This document shows positions 37,054-44,663 of a stretch of 64,000 nt of DNA, piece by piece (the stretch's first letter is position 1; each line of letters begins with the position of its first letter). This DNA is from UBA7957 sp965222695 (lineage in GTDB: Bacteria > Pseudomonadota > Gammaproteobacteria > Granulosicoccales > Granulosicoccaceae), in NCBI GenBank assembly GCA_965222695.1, contig OZ244967.1:1736001-1800000 (forward strand). The letters are read 5' to 3'. The notes under the pieces were generated by a model. That model worked only from the letters and a program-made list of their open reading frames with translations, made no database searches and was not told where the DNA came from. Both the position numbers and the translations under genes were made by a program.

Positions 37054-37170
37054 GCCAAACTCGACTGGGCAGGGCCTGCCGGAAACGTCGGCGGCAGGGA
37101 TAGCCGCCGTCGAGCCCACAGGGATGTGTTTACGGCGTTTTCCGGCAGGCCCTGCCCAGTCGGGTTTGGC
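37054..37170. repeat. 117-bp palindromic intergenic element (element B)
   Basis: Arms 37054-37085 and 37139-37170 are inverted repeats matching at 31 of 32 positions (left arm begins GCCAAACTCGACTGGGCAGG). The core holds a hairpin CGGCGGC-AGGGATA-GCCGCCG (37089-37109), then GTCGAGCCCACAGGGATG and TTTACGGCGTTTTCCGG. This core matches element A (15311-15530), but the arms do not. It lies in the 636-bp gap between etfA and urtA; the 36798-37050 part of the gap shows nothing recognisable. Confidence 0.78.
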
Positions 37171-37234
37171 ACCTCTACAGTCTGCAAAACCCTATACCTA
37201 CAACAAACACCAATCCATAAAAATAAAAATATCC

Positions 37235-37294
37235 TGCACCATATTTGCATTATTTAAATCCAAATCACAGCACCAATTTAGCACAGCACCAATT
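37235..37294 (+). promoter_or_regulatory. NtrC-like half sites and CACAGCACCAATT direct repeats
   Basis: TGCACC-ATATT-TGCA (37235-37249) resembles the NtrC site TGCACC-N5-GGTGCA with a weak right half. Two 13-base direct repeats CACAGCACCAATT (37266-37278 and 37282-37294) add GCACC half sites. They lie 75-135 bp upstream of the sigma-54 promoter, a usual enhancer distance. Confidence 0.5.
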
Positions 37295-37369
37295 CCCCAC
37301 CGCACCCAATTAGTGCTCACTCAATCCTACTTTCAAAATAATCCCATTATTTATCAATGAGATACCTCC

Positions 37370-37386
37370 TGGCACACCGGTTGCAA
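37370..37386 (+). promoter_or_regulatory. Sigma-54 promoter of the urea operon
   Basis: TGGCACACCGGTTGCAA matches the -24/-12 consensus TGGCAC-N5-TTGCA exactly, with GG (37371-37372) and GC (37383-37384) ten bases apart. The predicted transcript start is near 37396, about 38 bases before the urtA ATG. This points to RpoN and NtrC control by nitrogen status. Confidence 0.85.
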
Positions 37387-37433
37387 CTGGCAAACCACAG
37401 TTCACGCAGATCAATCCAACGAGGCACTAAAAT

Positions 37434-38723
37434 ATGTCCCTTAAGCTAAAGAAATTTTCCATAACCACATTAGCGGTAGCCAGTCTTGCAGCATCACCGA
37501 TCAGCTTTGCCGCTGATACGATTAAGGTCGGCGTCCTACATTCCCTGTCAGGTACAATGGCGATCAGCGAAACCACGCTCAAAGATACCGTGTTAATGAT
37601 GGTCGAAGAACAAAATAAAAAAGGCGGGGTGATGGGCAAACAATTAGAAGCGGTGGTTGTAGACCCGGCCTCCGATTGGCCGTTGTTTGCCGAGAAGACC
37701 CGCGAATTGCTTGAAAAAGAAAAAGTCGATGTTATCTTCGGTTGCTGGACCTCAGTTTCGCGAAAATCCGTTTTACCGGTACTCGAAGAACTGAACGGTT
37801 TACTGTTTTATCCCGTGCAATACGAGGGAGAAGAATCCTCCAAAAACGTTTTCTACACCGGAGCAGCCCCCAATCAACAGGCAATCCCCGCAGTTGATTA
37901 TCTGATGAACGAGATAGAAGTCGAGCGCTGGGTACTGGCGGGAACGGATTACGTTTATCCGCGCACCACCAATAAAATCCTTGAATCCTATTTAAAATCC
38001 AAGGGTGTCGCTGAAGACGATATTCTGATCAACTATACACCCTTCGGCCATTCCGACTGGCAAAGCATCGTCTCCGATATTAAAAAATTCGGCTCCGCCG
38101 GGAAAAAGACAGCCGTCGTATCAACCATCAACGGTGACGCCAATGTACCCTTCTACAAAGAACTCGGCAACCAGGGAATCTCATCCGAAGATATTCCGGT
38201 CGTTGCATTTTCGGTGGGTGAAGAAGAACTCTCCGGCATAGACACCAAACCGCTGGTCGGGCATCTTGCCGCCTGGAATTACTTTATGAGCGTCGATGGC
38301 GAGGAAAACAGCGCATTTATCGACTCCTGGCACGCCTTTATCGGCAGCGAAGAACGCGTCACCAATGATCCAATGGAAGCAACTCTTATCGGATTTAATA
38401 TGTGGACTAAGGCGGTTGAGAAAGCCGGTACGACCGATGTCGATGCTGTGGTTGACGCCATGGTGGGTATAGAAGTGCCGAATTTAACCGGCGGCACGGC
38501 AAAAATGCTAAAAAACCATCATCTGACCAAACCGGTGCTTATCGGCGAAATTCAAGAAGACGGGCAATTTGAAGTCGTCTGGTCTACCGAAGCGGAAGTA
38601 CCCGGCGACGCCTGGTCGGATTTTCTTGAAGGTTCGAAGGACATAGTTGCAGACTGGACCGATCCGCTAAGATGCGGTAACTACAACTCGGCAACCAAAA
38701 CCTGTTCCGGACAAGTGTATTAA
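37434..38723 (+). CDS. urtA: Urea ABC transporter substrate-binding protein
   Basis: A 429-residue periplasmic binding protein of the UrtA family. It has a Sec signal (residues 1-26, ending SFA) and mature start ADTIKVGVLHSLSGTMAISE. Family stretches include DPASDWPLFAEKTRELL, FGCWTSVSRKSVLPVLEE, LFYPVQYEGEE, and the C-terminal CGNYNSATKTCSGQVY. It captures urea for the UrtBC-DE transporter. First gene of an 11-kb urt-ure operon behind the sigma-54 promoter. A hairpin with T-run follows the stop and probably lowers readthrough, leaving the binding protein in excess. Confidence 0.96.
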   Translation: MSLKLKKFSITTLAVASLAASPISFAADTIKVGVLHSLSGTMAISETTLKDTVLMMVEEQNKKGGVMGKQLEAVVVDPASDWPLFAEKTRELLEKEKVDVIFGCWTSVSRKSVLPVLEELNGLLFYPVQYEGEESSKNVFYTGAAPNQQAIPAVDYLMNEIEVERWVLAGTDYVYPRTTNKILESYLKSKGVAEDDILINYTPFGHSDWQSIVSDIKKFGSAGKKTAVVSTINGDANVPFYKELGNQGISSEDIPVVAFSVGEEELSGIDTKPLVGHLAAWNYFMSVDGEENSAFIDSWHAFIGSEERVTNDPMEATLIGFNMWTKAVEKAGTTDVDAVVDAMVGIEVPNLTGGTAKMLKNHHLTKPVLIGEIQEDGQFEVVWSTEAEVPGDAWSDFLEGSKDIVADWTDPLRCGNYNSATKTCSGQVY

Positions 38724-38747
38724 TTCGATTCTTATTCTCTACATCCT

Positions 38748-38775
38748 GTGCACCCCTTCGCGGGTGCACCTTTTT
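38748..38775 (+). terminator. Attenuating terminator hairpin between urtA and urtB
   Basis: GTGCACCC (38748-38755) and GGGTGCAC (38762-38769) form an 8-bp stem with a CTTCGC loop, followed by CTTTTT. It sits inside the operon, so partial termination would raise urtA transcript relative to downstream genes. Confidence 0.75.
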
Positions 38776-38838
38776 ACCACTAAATCCGATAGACAAATGC
38801 CTGCAGTTCACCAAAATACCGCTCAAGGAACTGAATAC

Positions 38839-40515
38839 GTGCATAAAAAGCCGATTCGAATCAATCCTGCAAGCTATTGCGTCCGTGTATTGGTTTTTAT
38901 CCTGCTGATTACAACCGTGTTTTCAAGTCACGCTCAATCCGATTCAGTACAGGAGAGTCCGTCCGATCATCCAAGTAACAATTTACTGTGGGCGGAGGCA
39001 TTTAACTTACTCACCAGCAAGTCTTTTAAAGATAAAAAACAAGCCGTCACGCTGATTGCCGATATCGGGGGCGATTCAGCAGGCACTTATTTGCAGTCTC
39101 TCTTGTCGGCAAAACTTTATTACCGCAAGTTGGATAAAGTGATATTTATTGCCGAAAAATCCGGAAAAAAATTCCGGCTTACGGACCCACTAACCGGGGA
39201 TGCGGCCGGAGAAGCGGACAGAAAGTCCGTTAAGAAAATTACCATCAACAACTCACTGCGCAGTTTATTACGTAAAAAAATCGCCGGGCTTTCCCTGGGT
39301 AGTGCCGATGCCTCAGTGCGCTATGCCGCCATCGAAGAAATGATGCGTGGTGACGCAAGCAAGCTGCGGGAAACGCTCGAACCCTATGCAGATACAGAAA
39401 CGGACGCGCGTGTCAGCCAATTGATGGAGACTGCGATTGCCCTGTCCGATTTATACACAGATTCCCAACAAGCCAAACTTTCCGCCATCGCCATACTGTC
39501 GGGAAATCTGAATCAGGCGGTTAGAAACCGCCTGGTAAAAATCAGCCAATCCCGCGATGAAGACAAAAAAGTGATTGAAAAAGCCCGAGCCGCCCTTTCC
39601 GTCATAGATCAAAAAATAAAATACTACGGCATATTGGAAACGCTGTTTTTCGGTCTCAGCCTGGGTTCTGTACTGGTACTGGCCGCCATAGGACTTGCCA
39701 TCACATTCGGTGTAATGGGCGTGATCAATATGGCGCATGGCGAATTAATTATGCTGGGCGCTTATACAACTTATCTGATTCAACAGATTTTGCCCGGGCA
39801 TAATGAGTGGTCTATTTTGCTGGCGATTCCCGCGGCATTTTTAGTCTCGGCCAGCGCCGGTATACTGATCGAACGCTCGGTGATCCGCTTTTTGTACGGC
39901 AGACCTTTGGAAACATTGCTCGCAACCTTCGGGGTCAGCCTCATATTGCAACAACTGGTAAGAACGGTTATCTCGCCGCAAAATGTACCGGTTTCCAATC
40001 CATTGTGGATGTCGGGCTCATGGCAAATCAACAGCGTCCTATCCCTCACCTATAACCGCCTCTGTATCTTTATTTTTTGTTTGCTGGTTTTTGTGCTGCT
40101 TTATTTAATCCTTAAAAGGACTTCTCTTGGCCTGCAAGTCAGAGCGGTATCGCAAAATCGCAATATGGCCCGCGCAATGGGTGTCAATTCCGCAAGAATC
40201 GATGCGCTGACATTCGGACTGGGTTCCGGAATTGCGGGTATTGCCGGAGTCGCTTTGAGTCAGCTGACCAATGTGGGCCCGAATCTGGGGCAGGCTTATA
40301 TTATCGATTCATTTATGGTTGTCGTTTTCGGCGGCGTCGGCAATTTGCTGGGCACACTTGTCGCCGGTTTATCCCTGGGAGTCGCCAATAAAATTATGGA
40401 ACCTTGGGCGGGGGCTGTTTTGGCCAAAATACTGGTGCTTGTTTTTATTATTTTATTTATACAAAAGCGGCCCCGTGGCTTATTCCCCCAACAAGGCCGT
40501 GCAGCCGAAAGTTAA
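38839..40515 (+). CDS. urtB: Urea ABC transporter permease
   Basis: A 558-residue permease of the LivH/UrtB family. After a signal-like segment (hydrophobic, ending SHAQ) comes a soluble, probably periplasmic, helical domain of about 200 residues, then 8 or so TM helices with GVMGVINMAHGELIMLGAY and the QNRNMARAMGVN loop. The long N-terminal domain is usual for proteobacterial UrtB. I chose GTG 38839 because AAGGA lies upstream and it starts the signal cleanly; the frame is open to 38764. The partner permease UrtC follows after 9 bp. Confidence 0.93.
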   Translation: MHKKPIRINPASYCVRVLVFILLITTVFSSHAQSDSVQESPSDHPSNNLLWAEAFNLLTSKSFKDKKQAVTLIADIGGDSAGTYLQSLLSAKLYYRKLDKVIFIAEKSGKKFRLTDPLTGDAAGEADRKSVKKITINNSLRSLLRKKIAGLSLGSADASVRYAAIEEMMRGDASKLRETLEPYADTETDARVSQLMETAIALSDLYTDSQQAKLSAIAILSGNLNQAVRNRLVKISQSRDEDKKVIEKARAALSVIDQKIKYYGILETLFFGLSLGSVLVLAAIGLAITFGVMGVINMAHGELIMLGAYTTYLIQQILPGHNEWSILLAIPAAFLVSASAGILIERSVIRFLYGRPLETLLATFGVSLILQQLVRTVISPQNVPVSNPLWMSGSWQINSVLSLTYNRLCIFIFCLLVFVLLYLILKRTSLGLQVRAVSQNRNMARAMGVNSARIDALTFGLGSGIAGIAGVALSQLTNVGPNLGQAYIIDSFMVVVFGGVGNLLGTLVAGLSLGVANKIMEPWAGAVLAKILVLVFIILFIQKRPRGLFPQQGRAAES

Positions 40516-40524
40516 GGTTTTAAA

Positions 40525-41613
40525 ATGTCCGTGATAAATGTATTAAAAAATGACCGCGGCGGCCGTATTTTTCTGGCCATTTTACTGCTGACGACCCTAT
40601 GTGTTCCGCTATTTAATCTGCTTTTACCCGCAAGCAATCCCTTGCATGTCTCTACCTATACACTCACCTTGTTGGGTAAGTACCTGACTTATGCATTACT
40701 CGCCGTGTCGGTTGATCTTGTTTGGGGTTATTTGGGCATTCTCAGTCTGGGACACGGTGCATTCTTCGCACTGGGCGGTTATGTGATGGGTATGTATCTG
40801 ATGCGGCAGATCGGTGAAAGAGGCGTTTACGGACACCCGAAATTGCCCGATTTTATGGTCTTCCTGAACTGGCAGGAATTGCCGTGGTTTTGGCATGGCT
40901 TTGATATGTTTTGGTTTACCCTGCTGATGGTTGTCGCAGTACCCGGGCTACTGGCCTTTTTATTCGGTTGGCTGGCTTTTCGTTCACGTGTCACCGGCGT
41001 GTATTTATCCATTATCACCCAGGCGCTGACCTATGCGTTGATGCTGGCATTTTTTAGAAATGAAATGGGTTTCGGCGGTAATAACGGATTGACGGATTTT
41101 AAGGATATACTCGGTTTCGATCTGCAATCCGATGCGACTCGGGTTGCTTTATTTATCGCATCTGCAATAGCTCTGGCTCTGGGCTATCTCGCCTGCCGGA
41201 CGATTTTAAACTCACGTCTGGGCAGAGTTTCCGTCGCCATACGCGATGCGGAAGACCGTACCCGCTTTATCGGTTATAGAGTGGATCATGTCAAGCTCTG
41301 GATATTTACATTTTCCGCGGCACTGGCCGGTATTGCGGGTGCCTTATACGTACCGCAGGTCGGTATAATCAATCCCGGTGAGTTTTCCCCGTTAAATTCG
41401 ATCGAGTTAGTTGTCTGGGTGGCCGTCGGCGGCCGTGCAACCTTGTACGGCGCGGTGCTGGGTGCGATGGCGGTAAATTACGGGAAAAGTTATTTTACCG
41501 CCGCCCTGCCGGATATGTGGCTGTTTGCCTTGGGTGCCCTTTTTATATTAGTCACGGTGTTGCTGCCGCGGGGTATTGTCGGCCTGGTGAGGGTCAGGGA
41601 GCGCACGCCATGA
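40525..41613 (+). CDS. urtC: Urea ABC transporter permease
   Basis: A 362-residue LivM/UrtC-type permease with about 10 TM helices. LVWGYLGILSLGHGAFFALGGY and SRVTGVYLSIITQALTYAL are family hallmarks, as is FRNEMGFGGNNGLTDF. It forms the membrane channel with UrtB. The stop overlaps the urtD start as ATGA at 41610-41613, indicating coupled translation. Confidence 0.96.
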   Translation: MSVINVLKNDRGGRIFLAILLLTTLCVPLFNLLLPASNPLHVSTYTLTLLGKYLTYALLAVSVDLVWGYLGILSLGHGAFFALGGYVMGMYLMRQIGERGVYGHPKLPDFMVFLNWQELPWFWHGFDMFWFTLLMVVAVPGLLAFLFGWLAFRSRVTGVYLSIITQALTYALMLAFFRNEMGFGGNNGLTDFKDILGFDLQSDATRVALFIASAIALALGYLACRTILNSRLGRVSVAIRDAEDRTRFIGYRVDHVKLWIFTFSAALAGIAGALYVPQVGIINPGEFSPLNSIELVVWVAVGGRATLYGAVLGAMAVNYGKSYFTAALPDMWLFALGALFILVTVLLPRGIVGLVRVRERTP

Positions 41614-42443
41614 AGCGGCTTGAGCAGTTCCGCCATTCGATTAATCGCGAGGAGGTTTTTGAGTTTATTAAACCCAAAGTCACTTCGCGTGATCTTGATC
41701 TCAGCCACGGGACGATATTATATCTTGAAGATGTTTCAGTCAGTTTTGACGGATTCAAAGCCATTGACCGGCTCAATCTCTATCTGGACGCCGGTGAGCT
41801 GAGATGTATTATCGGACCCAATGGCGCGGGCAAAACCACCATGATGGATATTATTACAGGTAAGACCCGGCCGGACATGGGAACGGTTTATTTCGGCCAA
41901 AGAATAGATTTACTCAAACTGAGTGAGCCGGAAATTGCTCAGGTGGGCATAGGCCGGAAATTTCAAAAGCCGACGGTTTTTGAAAAACACAGTGTTTTCG
42001 AGAACCTGGAATTGGCCATGGATGGCGATAAGCGGGTATGGCCAACACTACTCGTTCAACTCAGCGACGAGGATCGCGCGCTTATCGATGAGGTACTGAA
42101 TACCATCGGTTTGCTGGATAAAGCCAAACAAGCGGCCGGTTCTTTATCACACGGGCAAAAGCAGTGGCTCGAAATCGGTATGCTACTGATGCAAAACCCG
42201 CATTTATTATTGGTTGACGAGCCGGTCGCGGGAATGACCCATCAGGAAATGGATAGAACCGCGGAGTTGCTCACATCCCTGGCCGGCAAGCGGTCGGTGG
42301 TGGTTGTGGAGCATGATATGGATTTCGTACGCTCAATTGCCCGCAAGGTGACTGTCCTGCATCAAGGCAGCGTATTGGCTGAAGGCTCCATGGACGATGT
42401 GCAAAACGATCCCCGCGTAATCGAAGTCTATCTGGGGGAATAA
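41610..42443 (+). CDS. urtD: Urea ABC transporter ATP-binding protein
   Basis: A 277-residue ABC ATPase of the LivG/UrtD type. Walker A is GPNGAGKTT, the signature is LSHGQKQWLEIG, and Walker B is LLLVDEPVAGMT. The family motif VGIGRKFQKPTVFE is present. Start taken at ATG 41610, overlapping the urtC stop; upstream in-frame extension into urtC is not credible. It energises urea import together with UrtE. Confidence 0.96.
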   Translation: MKRLEQFRHSINREEVFEFIKPKVTSRDLDLSHGTILYLEDVSVSFDGFKAIDRLNLYLDAGELRCIIGPNGAGKTTMMDIITGKTRPDMGTVYFGQRIDLLKLSEPEIAQVGIGRKFQKPTVFEKHSVFENLELAMDGDKRVWPTLLVQLSDEDRALIDEVLNTIGLLDKAKQAAGSLSHGQKQWLEIGMLLMQNPHLLLVDEPVAGMTHQEMDRTAELLTSLAGKRSVVVVEHDMDFVRSIARKVTVLHQGSVLAEGSMDDVQNDPRVIEVYLGE

Positions 42444-42445
42444 TC

Positions 42446-43141
42446 GTGTTAGAGGTTGAGAATCTTAATCAGTATTATGGTGAAAGCCACACGCTTTGGG
42501 ATCTGAATCTGGCCGTTGAAACGGGACTTTGCACGGTGATTATGGGTCGTAACGGCGTCGGCAAGACCACCCTGCTGGAATGCATTATGGGATTATTACC
42601 GGTACGTTCGGGTAGAATTCGCTATCAGAATCACGATTTAATCCGCCAAAGTGCGGAAAAACGCGCGTTTAACGGCATTGGATTTGTGCCGCAGGGCAGA
42701 CAAATATTCCCAACATTGTCTGTTCTGGAAAACTTAGAAGTCGGCCTGCCCGCACGCCGTGACAAAAAGCGCCGAATCCCCGCTTTTATTTATGAACTCT
42801 TCCCGGTACTGAAGGAAATGTTGAATCGCCGCGGCGGTGATTTATCCGGCGGACAGCAGCAACAACTGGCCATAGGGCGGGCTCTGGTGACGGATCCGGG
42901 CTTGTTGATATTGGATGAACCCACAGAGGGTATTCAACCCAACATTGTTCAGGAGATCGGCGATATTATCCGCAACTTGAACCGCGAAGCCGGCCTCACG
43001 GTATTACTCGTGGAACAAAAACTGCCATTCGCGCGCAAGGTCGGTGACCGATTTTGCATTCTCGACCGGGGCCGGGATGTGGCCGCCGGTGAGATGGATG
43101 CGCTCGATGAACAATTGATTCAACAATATCTCACGGTATAG
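42446..43141 (+). CDS. urtE: Urea ABC transporter ATP-binding protein
   Basis: A 231-residue ABC ATPase of the LivF/UrtE type with Walker A GRNGVGKTT, signature LSGGQQQQLAIGRAL and Walker B LLILDEPTEGIQP, where TEGIQPNIV is characteristic of UrtE. It starts with GTG two bases after the urtD stop. The next gene, ureD, follows after 43 bp, joining transport to urease in one unit. Confidence 0.96.
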   Translation: MLEVENLNQYYGESHTLWDLNLAVETGLCTVIMGRNGVGKTTLLECIMGLLPVRSGRIRYQNHDLIRQSAEKRAFNGIGFVPQGRQIFPTLSVLENLEVGLPARRDKKRRIPAFIYELFPVLKEMLNRRGGDLSGGQQQQLAIGRALVTDPGLLILDEPTEGIQPNIVQEIGDIIRNLNREAGLTVLLVEQKLPFARKVGDRFCILDRGRDVAAGEMDALDEQLIQQYLTV

Positions 43142-43184
43142 AGGCAATGCGCGGCTTTTTACACACTATCCGGTTAATAATACA

Positions 43185-44015
43185 ATGTTAGCAATTAAAC
43201 AGCCGCAAGGATGGCAGGCCGGTTTGGAACTTGGATTTACGCGCCACCGTTCGCGTACGGTATTGAGCCGCAGGTGCCATAAAGGCCCTTTAACGGTTCA
43301 GCGGCCCTTTTATCCGGAGGGGGATGTCTGCCATCTCTATCTGTTACATCCACCCGGCGGCGTCGTGGGTGGTGATAAGCTGGAGATCAATGTGGCGCTT
43401 GATCAGGGTGCGTCAGCGCTTCTCACAACCCCCGGAGCAAGCAAGTTCTACCGCTCGAATGTCCGCTCAGCGGAACAAATACAGCGATTGAGTATTGCCG
43501 ATAATGCATCTCTGGAATGGCTGCCGCAGGAGAATATAATCTTCAGGGGAGCTTGCGCCCAATTGCGGACTGAAATTCATTTAGCCGATAAAGCCAGTCT
43601 GATCGCCTGGGAAATTCAATGTCTGGGGCGCCCGGCGTGCAAGGAAATATTTGACCTGGGCACGGCTGAATTCAGTTTCAGTATTTTCCGCAACACTGTT
43701 CCTTTAATGCTGGATAGGCTTGCCGTGGAAAACCACGAAGATCTTGACAGCATCAGTCGATTGCGCGGCTTTCCAGTTATTGCAAGCCTGTACGCCACGG
43801 GAGTCGATACTGAATTACTGAATAGAATTCAACAGGATTTTTCAGATCCGCCTAGGGCAGTGGCCGGATTTACATTAGTGGATGATTTATTGATTTGCCG
43901 CCTGCTCGGCCACTCCAGCGAGCAAGCCAGGGAACTATTGATTCAAATATGGACTCTGATCCGGCCGCAATCATTGAGGCGAACGGCCTGCCCGCCCCGG
44001 ATTTGGTCAACCTGA
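43185..44015 (+). CDS. ureD: Urease accessory protein UreD
   Basis: A 276-residue UreD/UreH. Family stretches are GPLTVQRPFYPEGDVCHLYLLHPPGGVVGGD, seen here in the parts LTVQRPFYPEG and HPPGGVVGGD, plus TTPGASKFYRS and LPQENIIF. The usual C-terminal PPRIW ending is present (ACPPRIWST). UreD is the scaffold on the urease apoenzyme that recruits UreF and UreG for nickel insertion. First of the seven urease genes. Confidence 0.95.
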   Translation: MLAIKQPQGWQAGLELGFTRHRSRTVLSRRCHKGPLTVQRPFYPEGDVCHLYLLHPPGGVVGGDKLEINVALDQGASALLTTPGASKFYRSNVRSAEQIQRLSIADNASLEWLPQENIIFRGACAQLRTEIHLADKASLIAWEIQCLGRPACKEIFDLGTAEFSFSIFRNTVPLMLDRLAVENHEDLDSISRLRGFPVIASLYATGVDTELLNRIQQDFSDPPRAVAGFTLVDDLLICRLLGHSSEQARELLIQIWTLIRPQSLRRTACPPRIWST

Positions 44016-44037
44016 ACAGACATAAGAGGATACTGAC

Positions 44038-44340
44038 GTGGAGCTGACTCCCCGAGAAAAAGACAAACTACTCTTGTTTACCGCCGCGCTGGTGGCCGAA
44101 AGGCGCAGGGATCGCGGTGTGAAATTAAACTATCCGGAAGCCGTCGCTTTTATCAGTGCCGGAATACTAGAAGGTGCCAGAGATGGTAAAACCGTGGCGG
44201 AGCTCATGGAATTGGGCCGAACACTGTTGAGCGAGGAGGATGTGATGGACGGTGTTTCTTCCATGTTGGATGAAGTTCAGGTGGAAGCCACTTTCCCGGA
44301 CGGCAGCAAACTTGTCACTGTGCATAATCCGATAATTTAG
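44038..44340 (+). CDS. ureA: Urease subunit gamma
   Basis: A 100-residue gamma subunit starting MELTPREKDKLLLFTAAL, with RGVKLNYPEAVAFI and the MELGRTLLSEEDVM stretch. It is full length for a separate bacterial UreA. Start is GTG. The ureB gene follows after 9 bp with GGAGG between them. UreA, UreB and UreC form the trimer of trimers that hydrolyses urea to ammonia and carbamate in the cytoplasm. Confidence 0.97.
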   Translation: MELTPREKDKLLLFTAALVAERRRDRGVKLNYPEAVAFISAGILEGARDGKTVAELMELGRTLLSEEDVMDGVSSMLDEVQVEATFPDGSKLVTVHNPII

Positions 44341-44349
44341 GAGGGCGAA

Positions 44350-44661
44350 ATGATCCCGGGCGAAATAATTCCAGCGGACGGCCATATCGAAATCAATTCC
44401 GGCCGCAAAACTGTCAGAATCACTGTAGCCAACCTGGGTGATCGCCCTGTTCAGGTGGGTTCGCATTACCATTTTTACGAGACCAATAGCGCCTTGCAGT
44501 TTGACCGGGAGGTCAGCAAAGGTTTTCGTTTGGATATACCCGCGGGAACAGCGGTGCGCTTTGAACCGGGGCAAACACGCGCCGTGCAATTGGTGGAGTT
44601 GGCCGGCAATCGAACCGTATTCGGATTCAATGCTGCGGTGATGGGCCCCCTGAAGGAGTGA
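44350..44661 (+). CDS. ureB: Urease subunit beta
   Basis: A 103-residue beta subunit: MIPGEIIPADGHIEIN, RPVQVGSHYHFYETN and the VRFEPGQTRAVQLVELAG core are all family signatures. Full length. The stop lies within the ribosome site of ureC, so the two are translationally linked. Confidence 0.97.
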   Translation: MIPGEIIPADGHIEINSGRKTVRITVANLGDRPVQVGSHYHFYETNSALQFDREVSKGFRLDIPAGTAVRFEPGQTRAVQLVELAGNRTVFGFNAAVMGPLKE

Positions 44662-44663
44662 CT

